Assembly (NCBI GenBank): GCA_030704615.1
Contig: CM060732.1
Span: forward strand, 9,300,001 to 9,364,000
Direction of reading: 5' to 3'
Origin: Takakia lepidozioides
Taxonomy: Eukaryota; Streptophyta; Takakiopsida; Takakiales; Takakiaceae
Length of the DNA stretch: 64,000 bases
The notes under the pieces were generated by a model. It had not been told where the DNA came from, did not search any database, and saw only the letters and a program-made list of their open reading frames with translations. The stretch's first letter is position 1. Each line of letters begins with the position of its first letter. Position numbers and translations under genes: made by a program. Shown one piece after another: positions 35,629-44,705 of the stretch.

Positions 35629-38600
35629 ATGCTCGAACCTGAGAGGGGGGGAGTTCGTGCACCAGCCAGGAGACCTCGTCGCAAGCTCCGGAAATTATAC
35701 TTCGGACGTAGGCCAATGCCGAAGGGGAGGAAGCAGATGCGTCTACAGGAGGAGATTGCCATCTCCGAGCAGCAGGCCACTCAGGCAACCCAGCCACCAG
35801 TGAGAGCTCCATGCGATCGGGCTGCGCGCAGCTGATCGAGCACCGAACCCCCCATTTTGCTTCTGTAATTCTTAGACTGAATGCTAGGAGACTTGAATGC
35901 AGAACATGTTTGCATGCCTAACAGGAAAGGTGGACGTGCTGGAGGGATCGCAGGAATCCGAAGAGCCGCAGGAAGAGTCCGAGGAGCTAGCTGCAGCACG
36001 TACACCCACCCGATCCCCGAGCGCGGGTATTCCTGCCGGGCCTAGCCCTCTGCGATTCAAAGACGCGTCTTCGAAGGGCAAGTTCAAAGTCCCAGAGATC
36101 GACTCGCGTTCTTCGGTCATGGAGAATCGCCAGCAGGGGTCGGGCCCTTCTCCAGCAAAGTCGAAGAAGAAGCAGCCCGTCCCTCTACTGGCTTCTGAAC
36201 CGGCTCAGGCCGATTCACCCCCCCCAACGCGAATGAAGCAGCAGGGTAGAAGACAGATTCAATTGCAGCAGACACCTTCACCTGCAAGGATGAGGAAGCA
36301 GAAGGCAATCAGGGCGACGGGCGAACAATCTCCCGCAAAACCGCTTCCACGAGCTGAAGCTCAGTTCCTGGAGGATTTCCCGCCTGCAGATGTTGGGGCC
36401 GACTCTGCTGCAGCGAAGGCAATGGGATCGACCGTTGATCTCGATTTGGTACCGGAGGAGGGTGCTGCCGCTCAACGTTCGCAGCAAGACCTCACCACCG
36501 ATGAGCAAGCAGGCCCGGAGGAGGCCTCTGCAATGGCAGAATTGCCCGCAGACAGGCCCCAGAGTGCAGCTCCAGTTGAGGATGCTCCAGCTGCTCAGCC
36601 ACTACCGGCACCTACAGACATGTCTCCGGAGGATTTCAAAAGTGCAGCGGATAAAATGTTGGAGGAGACACACAGTAGCATTGGCAGAGTTCTGGGCAGC
36701 AGGGTATTCCAGCGGACTCTTCGAATCCCACTCTGTCGCATGGTCTCCCTTCCCATCGTCAGGCAGGCCCTTCCCGGAGATGTGGATAAGCTCAAGTTCG
36801 CATTTCGAGAAGGGTACCGTCTGGGATCGGCAGCGTTTTACGTTTCCATTGAGAATGAGGACGGCGAAACTCGTGGACCCACTGCCGATGAATTGTCAAC
36901 GTGGGATACCCACTGGCACACTCGCAACCACGAATTCGAGGCGACGCTGAAGGGTGATCCCGACTTCGGCCATATGTCGGGTAAAATGTTCTTTGTGTGG
37001 GACGGGAATCACCGACTTCTCGCCTGGTGGGAGTACATCAAGCAGAACCATGCCAAGCACATTGGCTGGCATTACATGGTGGAGTGTGTCATCCTCAAGG
37101 TGAAGGCGGCAGACTCCTCCCTGCTCAAGAATGCCATGGCGGACCTCAACTCGTAAGATACTCATACCCTCCCTAGCACGTTCGAAATGCGGTGCCGCAT
37201 TTCGGTTTCCATTCTGGTTTGTTTCCGTGCTTCCGTGTACTGAACTGGAGAGTGTGCCTTGCAGGGTCACTGAAAATGCGTACGTGCATACCCACATGGC
37301 ACACATGCTGTACAGGGTGAGGAAAACTGGTCTCACTGATCCGCAGATGTTTGCGGAAATGCTGGAGCCCGAGCTCATTCAGAAAGCCGTTGCAAAAACA
37401 GACCGGACATGGTATCGTCTCACTATGGATGGAATGGTGGAGGTGATATACGAAGTAAGTCGTCCTCCAATTTCCCTCTGCTCATCCTTCCCCAATTTTC
37501 AGTAATGTTTCCACATGAATCGAATGTAACGCTTCTGCATGTTTTTGTTGGCAGTCAAACATCAAGCTGGATTTGGCCCATGCCAAACGCTTCTTCATGG
37601 AAAGTGAGGGGCAGGTCAAAACGTTGCAGTCATTGACTGAGCACTTGAAGGAAGCCGGTGTCAAGTCCAGAACCAAATACAAGTCAAAGCTTGTGAAGCT
37701 GGTGGCAATTGCAGATCCGGCACTTGGAAAGGACTTCATCCCCGAGATTGCAAAACACTATTCTCGGGCCATGCAGCCGACCATGCAATTGGAGAAACTG
37801 CATCACCTCTCAACGGCATGTGTGGAGGCGAAAGAGAAGGTGAGGTTTCAATGCACTGAAGTTCCTTCCTAGCAATAGCCACTCTCTTCCAGCTCCTGAC
37901 ATTGGATCGGAAATGGCAGACACGGTGGCTGTCGATCTGGAATGCATCCGAGAGCATAAGGACAATGTGGTCTTTTCCACTCGAAGTTTCCGACCCTGCA
38001 GTGGATGTGTGGCTCAACCGCATGACTTGGTGGTTCCAGGTAATTCAAGGTACTTCCCCAGATTTGCTTTTCTGAAATGAATTCCCTGAACTGCTACGTG
38101 ACAATGCATTTGGGAATCGCAGGTAATGTCGAATGCGAAGGAGCAAGTCGTAATGCACACAAATTCGTTCGGCTTGTACGTCAAATGGGATGGAACACAG
38201 ACATTGGAAGACTACGTGACACGTTTCAGATGTGCGTACAAGGACAACCTTTTCGCCAGAGAGCTACAGACAGCAAGAAGGAGCGTGGAGTTTACACATC
38301 AGGAGGGAGCGGGGAAAGCTGCAATGCGAATTGTTTACAGGTGAAGCACAGCTGCCCTTGTATGCGAAGCCTGGTTACGAGGTTTGTCTCGGAAATGCGG
38401 CACCGCATTCGCATTTTATGTTTTCGGTGGCACTCTGCCAGTAGGTTGGTCTCAACTTTTGCTCACGCATGCTGACTGCCTTGCAGGTATATGAAATACG
38501 TGCTCCTTCAGACAGGGGCCCTGGCTCAAGAGCCCCCGTTCTTCATGGCTTGGACCGTGGCGGGCCCAAGCTGTGTCTACACACCCGAGATGCAGAAACA

Positions 38601-40819
38601 ATGGCATCCCGCGCATCTCGTTGGATGCCCGTGGTACCTGGACATGTCTGAGAAAGATCTGCACGCCTTGGCAGAAGAGAAGAGAAAGGAAAGACGTGTC
38701 CCTGCTGGGCCAAAGTCGGCAAAGGAATCTGCTGCTCTGGAAGAATCCAGAAAGGCAGCTGAGATGGCACAAAAGACGGTGGATGCAGCTGTGCAGGCCC
38801 AACAGAAGGGGTCGAAGAAGAGGACTCGCCAGCAAGGAGCAGCTGTTGTGACACCCGCCAAAACGAAGAAGCAGAAACAGCCTGTTCAGGAAGAGGGTGA
38901 GGAAGAGGACTCCGATGGAGACTTTGCAACCAGCCCACCCCCCCAAACGCAGGCTGCCTCCCCTGTGCCCACCGTTGTCACGAGAGGCACGAGAACTGGC
39001 TCGGCAAAGAAGGCACTCTTCAACCCCCCAGGGGGGCACCCTTTCGAGCCGGTGGAAATGAAGAGGCCGAAAGTGGCTCCCGAAACTGTAGTCCAGTGTG
39101 TAAATGAGAGTTTCTTGGCGGCTTTGGATGGACGGGCAGCCAAGTTGGCATACATGAAGACCATGGAGGGTCTGAAGGGCAGAGCACTGAAGAAGGCGAC
39201 TGCCGAAGAGCCTTCCGACACCCCAGGATTTCAGAATATGGTCTCGTTCTTTGAGAGGGTGTGTGCAGACAAGGATTGTAGGAGGGGCGGAAATGCCACC
39301 GAGTGGTCTTGCGATATGATCATCTTGGATATTCCGGACGGAGAGCCTGTGGAAGGACTGCAAGCTTTGCCATCTTGGAACAGGTACTCGGAGGACTTTT
39401 GGAAGAAAGGATTCGGGCTTGCCCGCATGGTGTTGGACGACAGAGGCTGTGTGGTTGTCCTGGCGAGCAGAGGAAAAAACACTCAGACAGGAATTGCGAA
39501 GTGGACCCGCAAGAGCGCCGTCCCGATTCTGAAAAAGAAGTGGACGTGCATCAACACACTGGGCCTTCGGTCGGAAGGGAAGAAGGTGATTACGACACTG
39601 GCACTCGTCCATTCATTTGCTTGGGTGTTTTCAAATGCGGTGCCGCATTCGGTTTCTAATCGTTTTCCCCCTGTGTATGCAGACGAAGCAGTTCGATGCA
39701 TACTGCTTTGTGAAGGAGAACTCCACCTTTGCTTTCCGGAAGGAGGGAGGAAAGGTTGACCCGAACTGCGACCCACTCGATTACGACGTTCTGTTCAACA
39801 ACGTTCCCAAGGAACTTCTCCCTCATAGCCTCACTTCAACGGAACCCCTGCGGTACTCACGGACTCGGAGCCCTGCCTTCATTCAGACAATTATGGAGAC
39901 ATGCACAGACGTGGAGGGCACAGTGCTCGACCTCATCTGTGGGACAGGTATGCAGAATCTTGATCTCTGCTGTTCTGCAAATTCTCGTTAGGATGTAGTT
40001 CGCAACATCTGAAGCGCCATGTGGTAATGTGTGGATGGCATTGTAACAGGTGCCTCAATGTGGGCTGGGCGGTTTTCCGACCGGCACCTCTTTGCCTACG
40101 AGGAGGATTCATCCGTGTGGGGATCCCATCTGGAGGGGCTGCAACGGAATGTGAAGGCTCCCGACAGAGCGGAAGTCTCCTCGGATTCGTCGGAGTCCGA
40201 GGAAGACACAGTGGACATTGATGCGGAGGAGAACCCGGAATACGAGTGAGTGCAAACATTGTAAGTTTGCAAAGCCTTCTGGGTCATTTATGTCAAACGA
40301 ATTTCCCGACTGTGGTTCTCATTAGTCTCGTTGATGATTGTCATGTGCAGGATTGCAGGGTCCGGGTCGAAACATGTAGGGCCTACACTTCCTGCCAGGA
40401 AGAATGTCCCGTTCTTTGCGAGGGCCGATTTCATGACGAGCCCGGTGAGGGACTACTCCCTTCCTAGTTATGCAGCTAAACTCGCAAATACAGCGATTAG
40501 AAGAAGTGAGAATCCCAGTAAAGTAGAGCAGATTTTGGAGAGGGCTAGGGAGGACAGAAGGATAAGGAAAGAGTTGGCAGCAGCTCAGACAGGTAGACGG
40601 GTACGAAAGTACATATGTGATTCAGCGGATGAGAGCGACGCAGACAGGGAGGAAGACGACCCAACGGAGGTGAGATGGACAGTTCCGCAAGGGGAAGATG
40701 GGATTTTCGAAAGCCTGGCCAACGAGCAGTCCGCTGGAGATGAGAGAGGCACTGAGGGGGTGGAGGAGGAGCAGGACAGTCTAGAACAGGATGAGGATTC
40801 GGATGATTTTCAAGATTAA
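35629..40819 (+). CDS. ParB-like domain fused to a permuted DNA amino-methyltransferase, ten exons
   Basis: Exons: 35629-35799, 35903-37152, 37265-37454, 37555-37839, 37893-38039, 38123-38340, 38487-39585, 39683-39947, 40050-40245, 40351-40819, all GT-AG, giving about 1429 aa. The frame stays open and the breaks agree with copies C and D. Residues 1-320 are disordered and basic (PRRKLRKLYFGRR). A ParB/sulfiredoxin-like domain spans about 320-500: CRMVSLPIV ... FREGYRLG ... VWDGNHRLLAW (424-428 DGNHR), then a helical stretch (NSVTENAYVHTHM). A Lys-rich probable nuclear signal lies at about 860-890. The C-terminal part, about 960-1230, follows the beta-class order of N6-adenine or N4-cytosine methyltransferases: motif IV-like MIILDIPDG (D1035), then RSPAFIQTIM and motif I DLICGTG (1203-1209). 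Motif IV departs from the usual DPPY, so activity is uncertain. The tail is charged. Inferred role: nuclear, binds and possibly methylates its own arrays. Confidence 0.85.
37183..39654. repeat. Single palindromes inside three introns of the methyltransferase gene
   Basis: Sites lie at 37183-37204 (intron 2), 38391-38412 (intron 6, CGGAAATGCGGCACCGCATTC) and about 39634-39654 (intron 7). They are the A-type palindrome. Copies C and D carry their own subfamily's palindrome in the intron corresponding to intron 6. Confidence 0.9.
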
Positions 40820-40955
40820 TAGAATTTTAATGAAGTCTCTGTAAATGTAAATTCTCTTCCAGAGTATATAAAGGAAATTCTGCCCGACATTCGTGACCCC
40901 TCTCCAGTGTGCATTCCAGCCACACAATCGCCCAAACCACGACGCTCCCAAAATC

Positions 40956-41753
40956 AGAAATGGGGCACCGCATTTCCAAAACAGGGGAACTCTAAGAACC
41001 TCTTTTGGAAATGCGGCACCGCATTTCCAAAACAGGGGAGGGACTAAATTTTCCATTTCAATGTTGGCATAGTAAAAAGTAATCTGAATTGGAAATGCGG
41101 TGCCGCATTTCCAAAATTTCCTTTGTCCACACGCCAGTTTTGGCCTCTCCCGCTCATTGCATGGATGCCACCACGCTTACAGAGGTCGAACAACGAGGTC
41201 GAACAAGGAGGTCGACATGGCGGGATTGAAAATGCGGTGCCGCATTTCAGTATTGGGGATGGTCGTTGTTCGAACTGCAGGCCCATCAGCAAAAAATTGG
41301 CACCGCATTCCATTGTTAAAAAAAAGTCGATGACGGACATGGAAATGCGGCGCCGCATTTCCAGAACGGACATCGCAATTTGTCCATTTGCAGACCCTCT
41401 CTCGGAAATGCGGTAACGCATTCCATCGCGCTGGTCGGAAATGTCACACTTTTCGAAGTGTTGTACGGAAATGCGGCACCGCATTCCCTTGTCCAAAAAG
41501 AAGTTTCCATTGCCAAGCTGGAAATGCGTCGCCGCATTTGCAATGCCAACCTCGTTTTCTGATCAATTTATAGACCCGTGTTGGTATTTCGTGTACCTGG
41601 ACGGAAATGATGCACCGCATTTTCTTGTCCCACATGGAAATGCGGGGCCGCATTTCGGTCCCGACATGGAAATGCGGCGCCGCATTTCGGTGCCGACATG
41701 GAAATGCGGCGCCGCATTTCGATGGCGACATGGAAATGCGGTGCCGCATTTCG
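40956..41753. repeat. Second palindrome array of element A
   Basis: Fourteen sites start at about 40956, 41007, 41091, 41228, 41291, 41341, 41404, 41467, 41520, 41603, 41636, 41668, 41700 and 41732. Steps are 51, 84, 137, 63, 50, 63, 63, 53, 83, 33, 32, 32 and 32 bp. The last four are a clean 32-bp tandem repeat with the spacer CGACATG. It lies downstream of the methyltransferase stop and before the small-protein genes. A TATA-like GTATATAAAGG sits at 40864, but I see no gene just after it. Confidence 0.93.
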
Positions 41754-42009
41754 ATGTCCGACATGGCGTTACTCTGGTATATTCTTGACACATGACTCAC
41801 ATACCGGTTACTCTGCTATATTCATCCGGACAGACACATTGTAGAAATGAGACATCAAATTGTAAACAGTGGGCCAATTCCGACAGTTATTCAACACAAT
41901 GAAACACAATCATACAGAAGTGAGGTACGATGGGTTTATTGATCGGACACGATGTCTCACATTTACCAACTGCAGACAAAACTAAGCCCTTCCTCCTTCT
42001 ACATGGGCT

Positions 42010-42711
42010 TCACCAAGTCGACGGAACTTCGATACCCCTCAAAACAAGCTCATCACTGCTGCGGCACCTCGAGGTAAACTGCAATTCGGTCGTTCTGCTG
42101 CCCTTGCTGGAGCCGACGACAATGTCATGTCCATCAATGATACCACCATCATACATTGACAAGGTCACTGTGGGCCTCATGTGCCCGTGCGATTCGTCTT
42201 CGCAACGCAGCCGAATGTCTCCATACACTGGAAGAGCGGAGTGATCTGCACGTATATAGTTTTCCCCGGTGCCGTCCTCCCTGGTCCACTGGCAGCAGTT
42301 CCAGCGCCAAAGCGAGGCCGTGCGTGATCTATCCGGCATCCCTTTCCAGCTTGGTATATCGAGGTCAACAATTTTCAGGACCCACGGACCGCATTGACCC
42401 TCGCCCTCACCTCGCTCAAAGCGGTAATAGCCCTCCAGATACTCCATTGCGCGCAAAGACTCTTGCTTGATTCCAGCAGCGTCTGTGAAAACAGAGAGCC
42501 AGACAATGATGTCTCCTGATTCTGGTTTGAACATAGCATAATCGTGGCCATGATAAGGGCAGTCGGCTGGATTTCGGCGGCACGGCATCCTTGAAAAAGA
42601 GTAGCGGAGTACGCTCAATGACAGCAGCTCCCGGATGGAGGAGGAGCAGCGCGGTGGCTGGAAAAAGTTCAAGCTAACGCTGCAATTCCTCACAAACACT
42701 CCAGGGCACAT
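42010..42711 (-). CDS. Element-encoded small conserved protein, paralogue 1 (function unknown)
   Basis: One open exon of 233 aa. I do not recognise the family. It is clearly related to the products at 42938-43702 and 53605-54204. Shared landmarks in order: RMPCRRNPADCP with G.DYAM (possible metal site: Cys, Cys, His), SGDIIVWL, LRAMEYL, a GPWVLKIVDLD block, RTASLWRWNCCQWT, GENY, GDIRL, and YDGGIIDGHDIVV, ending VLRGIEVPS. Predicted mostly beta strands; no signal peptide, membrane segment or coiled coil. It is transcribed away from paralogue 2, with 226 bp between the starts. Conservation in two subfamilies argues that it serves the element, perhaps as a DNA- or chromatin-binding accessory protein; that is inference. 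Confidence 0.75.
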   Translation of the reverse strand: MCPGVFVRNCSVSLNFFQPPRCSSSIRELLSLSVLRYSFSRMPCRRNPADCPYHGHDYAMFKPESGDIIVWLSVFTDAAGIKQESLRAMEYLEGYYRFERGEGEGQCGPWVLKIVDLDIPSWKGMPDRSRTASLWRWNCCQWTREDGTGENYIRADHSALPVYGDIRLRCEDESHGHMRPTVTLSMYDGGIIDGHDIVVGSSKGSRTTELQFTSRCRSSDELVLRGIEVPSTW

Positions 42712-42845
42712 TTAAATTTCCCCCCTACAGGATCCTGGACCGATGAAGATTGGCTGCTGCATGAATGTAGCCGTTTCAGTTTCCTACCCTGCCATGCAAA
42801 CTATGGGCAGTCACTGCCAGGTGGGCCGATAGCCACTGGACACGA

Positions 42846-42909
42846 CGAAGTCCATCCCCTCTTCGATGTAAATGCGGCGCCGAATTTCCATCCGGGGGGA
42901 TGGACTTCG
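42846..42909. promoter_or_regulatory. Concentric inverted repeat between the two small-protein genes
   Basis: Perfect 14-bp arms, CGAAGTCCATCCCC at 42846-42859 and its complement at 42896-42909, enclose one palindrome (TAAATGCGGCGCCGAATTTC region, 42868-42889) almost exactly centred between them. The whole lies within the 226-bp divergent promoter of the paralogues. Confidence 0.85.
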
Positions 42910-42937
42910 GTGGCAGATCTCAAACTATAACTTGTTG

Positions 42938-43702
42938 ATGAGAAAGATATATGGCTTCATCCACCGCTGGCGTGATGAACACGTTCCACCTCCGTCGGTG
43001 GGTACGTGTGACCCAGATGCTCCATTATTGGAGGCCGGACTGCTCTTCCGCTTCGTATCATTTCCAAAATCTAAGGGCTTCGTAGCTGTCCGCAAGGTCA
43101 TCGGCATCCAAGTCGTCCTCAGGTCCTCCTTTGCAAGGATGCCGTGCTTCCGGAACCGGGACGACTGCCCCTTTGGAGGCATCGATTATGCAATGTATTC
43201 GGCCACATCGGGAGACATTGTTATCTGGTACACAGATTACACAGAAGATACTGGTTCGATTGTGGAAACATTGGTGGCTTTTGAGTATATCGTAGGCCAC
43301 TACGCCTTCGAGCGGGGTGACGATCTTGGTTTGAGGAGTCCGTGGCTCCTGCGCATCCTCGATTCCGATTTTCCCAGCTACGACGGTCACCCATGCAGAA
43401 GAAGGCGCACTGCTATGCTGTTGCGGTGGAACTGCTGCCACTGGACGTGGGTGGACTCCATCGGAGAGACCTATTCTCCTCGAGGAGTGCGCTCCTCTTC
43501 TCCATTGTATGGGGACATTCGCATTGGTGTGGACGACGAAAATGTGAAGATTTCCATATTCGATGGTGGTATGATTGAAGGGCAGGACATTGTGGTGAAC
43601 ATCACTAGGGGCGGTACAACGGCTGCAATCGACTTTACATGGAGGAGCCCCAGGACTCATGAGCTAGTTCTGAGAGCAGTCGAAGTCCCATTGACAACGT
43701 GA
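42938..43702 (+). CDS. Element-encoded small conserved protein, paralogue 2 (function unknown)
   Basis: 254 aa from the ATG at 42938 (MRKIYGFIHRW). The frame is open further upstream to 42872, but that part is translated palindrome, so I reject the earlier start. It shares with paralogue 1 the series ARMPCFRNRDDCP with G.DYAMY, SGDIVIWY, SPWLLRILDSDFPSY, RTAMLLRWNCCHWT, IGETY, GDIRIG, FDGGMIEGQDIVV and VLRAVEVP. It has an extra N-terminal stretch rich in aromatic and Pro residues (about 65 aa). Identity to paralogue 1 is moderate, so the pair duplicated long ago, and both stay open, which suggests selection on each. Function unknown. Confidence 0.75.
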   Translation: MRKIYGFIHRWRDEHVPPPSVGTCDPDAPLLEAGLLFRFVSFPKSKGFVAVRKVIGIQVVLRSSFARMPCFRNRDDCPFGGIDYAMYSATSGDIVIWYTDYTEDTGSIVETLVAFEYIVGHYAFERGDDLGLRSPWLLRILDSDFPSYDGHPCRRRRTAMLLRWNCCHWTWVDSIGETYSPRGVRSSSPLYGDIRIGVDDENVKISIFDGGMIEGQDIVVNITRGGTTAAIDFTWRSPRTHELVLRAVEVPLTT

Positions 43703-43786
43703 CTTGTATTCAGTAGGCACAGGGCTCAAGATTTGAGGGCACAATCAGCACAGTAGACGTGCTTCAAATGCAATTCATGTGGATCA

Positions 43787-43792
43787 ATAAAA
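43787..43792 (+). terminator. Poly(A) signal AATAAA after paralogue 2
   Basis: AATAAA lies 85 bp after the stop codon at 43702, a plausible distance, and is followed by a T-rich stretch. Position is the only evidence. Confidence 0.5.
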
Positions 43793-44039
43793 ACCTCATT
43801 GTGCCCTCTTTTTATTCTATTCTGTGTCCATCGTTCCGAGAATGCGTCATTGCTCATTTCGTTTGGGATTGGGAGTGTGGGTGAATTTTGCAAATGGCTG
43901 GTAGGCTGAAATGGGCCCCCATTGTACAGAGCAGTACCACCCTACCATTCGCGAAACATTGCCTTTCAATATATAATTCTAAATAACATTGCCGAACCTC
44001 CTTCATCGGGAGGTCCTTCTCCCCCTATGACCGTGGCAC

Positions 44040-44165
44040 CCTAAACCCTATTCCCGCGGACACTCATTTCTGGAAAATAGTGCTGCTCATGTTTTTTTCC
44101 ACACTTACGACTCTGCTCATGGCTCATGCCGCTCATGGCTCATGGCTCATGAAATAGCAGCCCCC
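44040..44165. repeat. Right terminal arm of element A
   Basis: Read inward from 44165 the end is CTGCTATTTCATGAGCC followed by several more CATGAGC copies to about 44090. Beyond the first ~20 bp it matches the left arm only through these repeated heptamers, so the terminal inverted repeats are mosaics and not long perfect repeats. Confidence 0.85.
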
Positions 44166-44174
44166 CTAGGGGGG
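44166..44174. other. Right 9-bp target-site duplication of element A
   Basis: CTAGGGGGG, identical to 28439-28447. The next bases, CGAT then TGTGGTAGAC, look like the end of a polypurine tract and the start of an LTR. Confidence 0.85.
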
Positions 44175-44178
44175 CGAT

Positions 44179-44705
44179 TGTGGTAGACTATTTTATTGTC
44201 CATATATGTGTGGTGTAGTTTGGACATCGATGTAGTTGTGTAGCGATACGTATGCGCACGACAGCTGTCAAGTTAAATAAACACAGTGTGAAACTAACTA
44301 GAATAAAGCTAGTTATTTGTATTTAACACTTGGATTTAGTTCAGTGTTAAGTCAGATGTCAAGTTTAGCTTGACACATGAACCATCTTATCTTCACGAGA
44401 GCGTCAGTCGTGCGGCTCATCTCTCTCGATTTGAGCCTGCACAACCGAGCTCCTTCACTGCTTAGAATCTGAGTGTGCTTATGAAGGGAGAATAGGATGT
44501 TGTGGGGTGGAGTCCCCATAGCTTGGGGTGCCCCTGGCTCGACTCTTAGTTTAACGAGTGATGGTGTTGTATTTCATGTCCTTGTGTCAACAGTGTGAAT
44601 TTAGTTTACATATCACTCGTATTGTGGCAGACTAATTTATTGTCCATATATGTGTGGTGTAGTTTGGACAGCGATGTAGTTGTGTAGCGATACGTATGCG
44701 CACGA
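44179..44705 (+). mobile_element. Gypsy LTR and a second partial LTR copy
   Basis: TGTGGTAGACTATTTTATTG starts at 44179 right after the purine tract. A closely related copy, TGTGGCAGACTAATTTATTG, starts at 44623, and about 80 bp match before the second copy runs into copy D at 44706. The first LTR is therefore about 430-444 bp (TG at 44179; a TTTACA end at about 44610 is one candidate). This is the 3' end of the gypsy element interrupted by element A. Confidence 0.7.

Larger units (their letters stand above)
28448..44165. mobile_element. Element A: complete 15.7-kb MULE carrying a ParB-methyltransferase
   Basis: The ends read AGGTTTACTATTTCATGAGC and, inverted, GGGGGCTGCTATTTCATGAGC. They are bounded by the 9-bp duplication CTAGGGGGG; 9 bp is the usual MULE target duplication. 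Joining the outer flanks gives a gypsy pol C-terminus, purine tract and LTR start in correct order, so the whole interval moved as one unit. Cargo, left to right: left arm, MULE transposase (minus), 53-bp palindrome array, ParB-methyltransferase (plus), second array, two divergent small-protein genes, right arm. All four genes are open, so the insertion is young and may be autonomous. Alternative: a smaller element that later gained the right-hand part by nested insertion; the shared A-type palindromes throughout argue against this. Confidence 0.88.

Noticed and set aside
35629-40819. Bacterial contamination or a prophage as source of the ParB-methyltransferase gene
   Set aside because: The gene has nine GT-AG introns with conserved positions in diverged copies and lies inside a eukaryotic MULE flanked by gypsy sequence.
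40862-40874. TATA box GTATATAAAGG as promoter of a gene in the second array
   Set aside because: No coding region starts within the expected distance; it lies just after the methyltransferase stop.
42872-42937. Upstream start for the second small-protein gene
   Set aside because: The extra residues are the translated palindrome and its flank; the ATG at 42938 is a better start.
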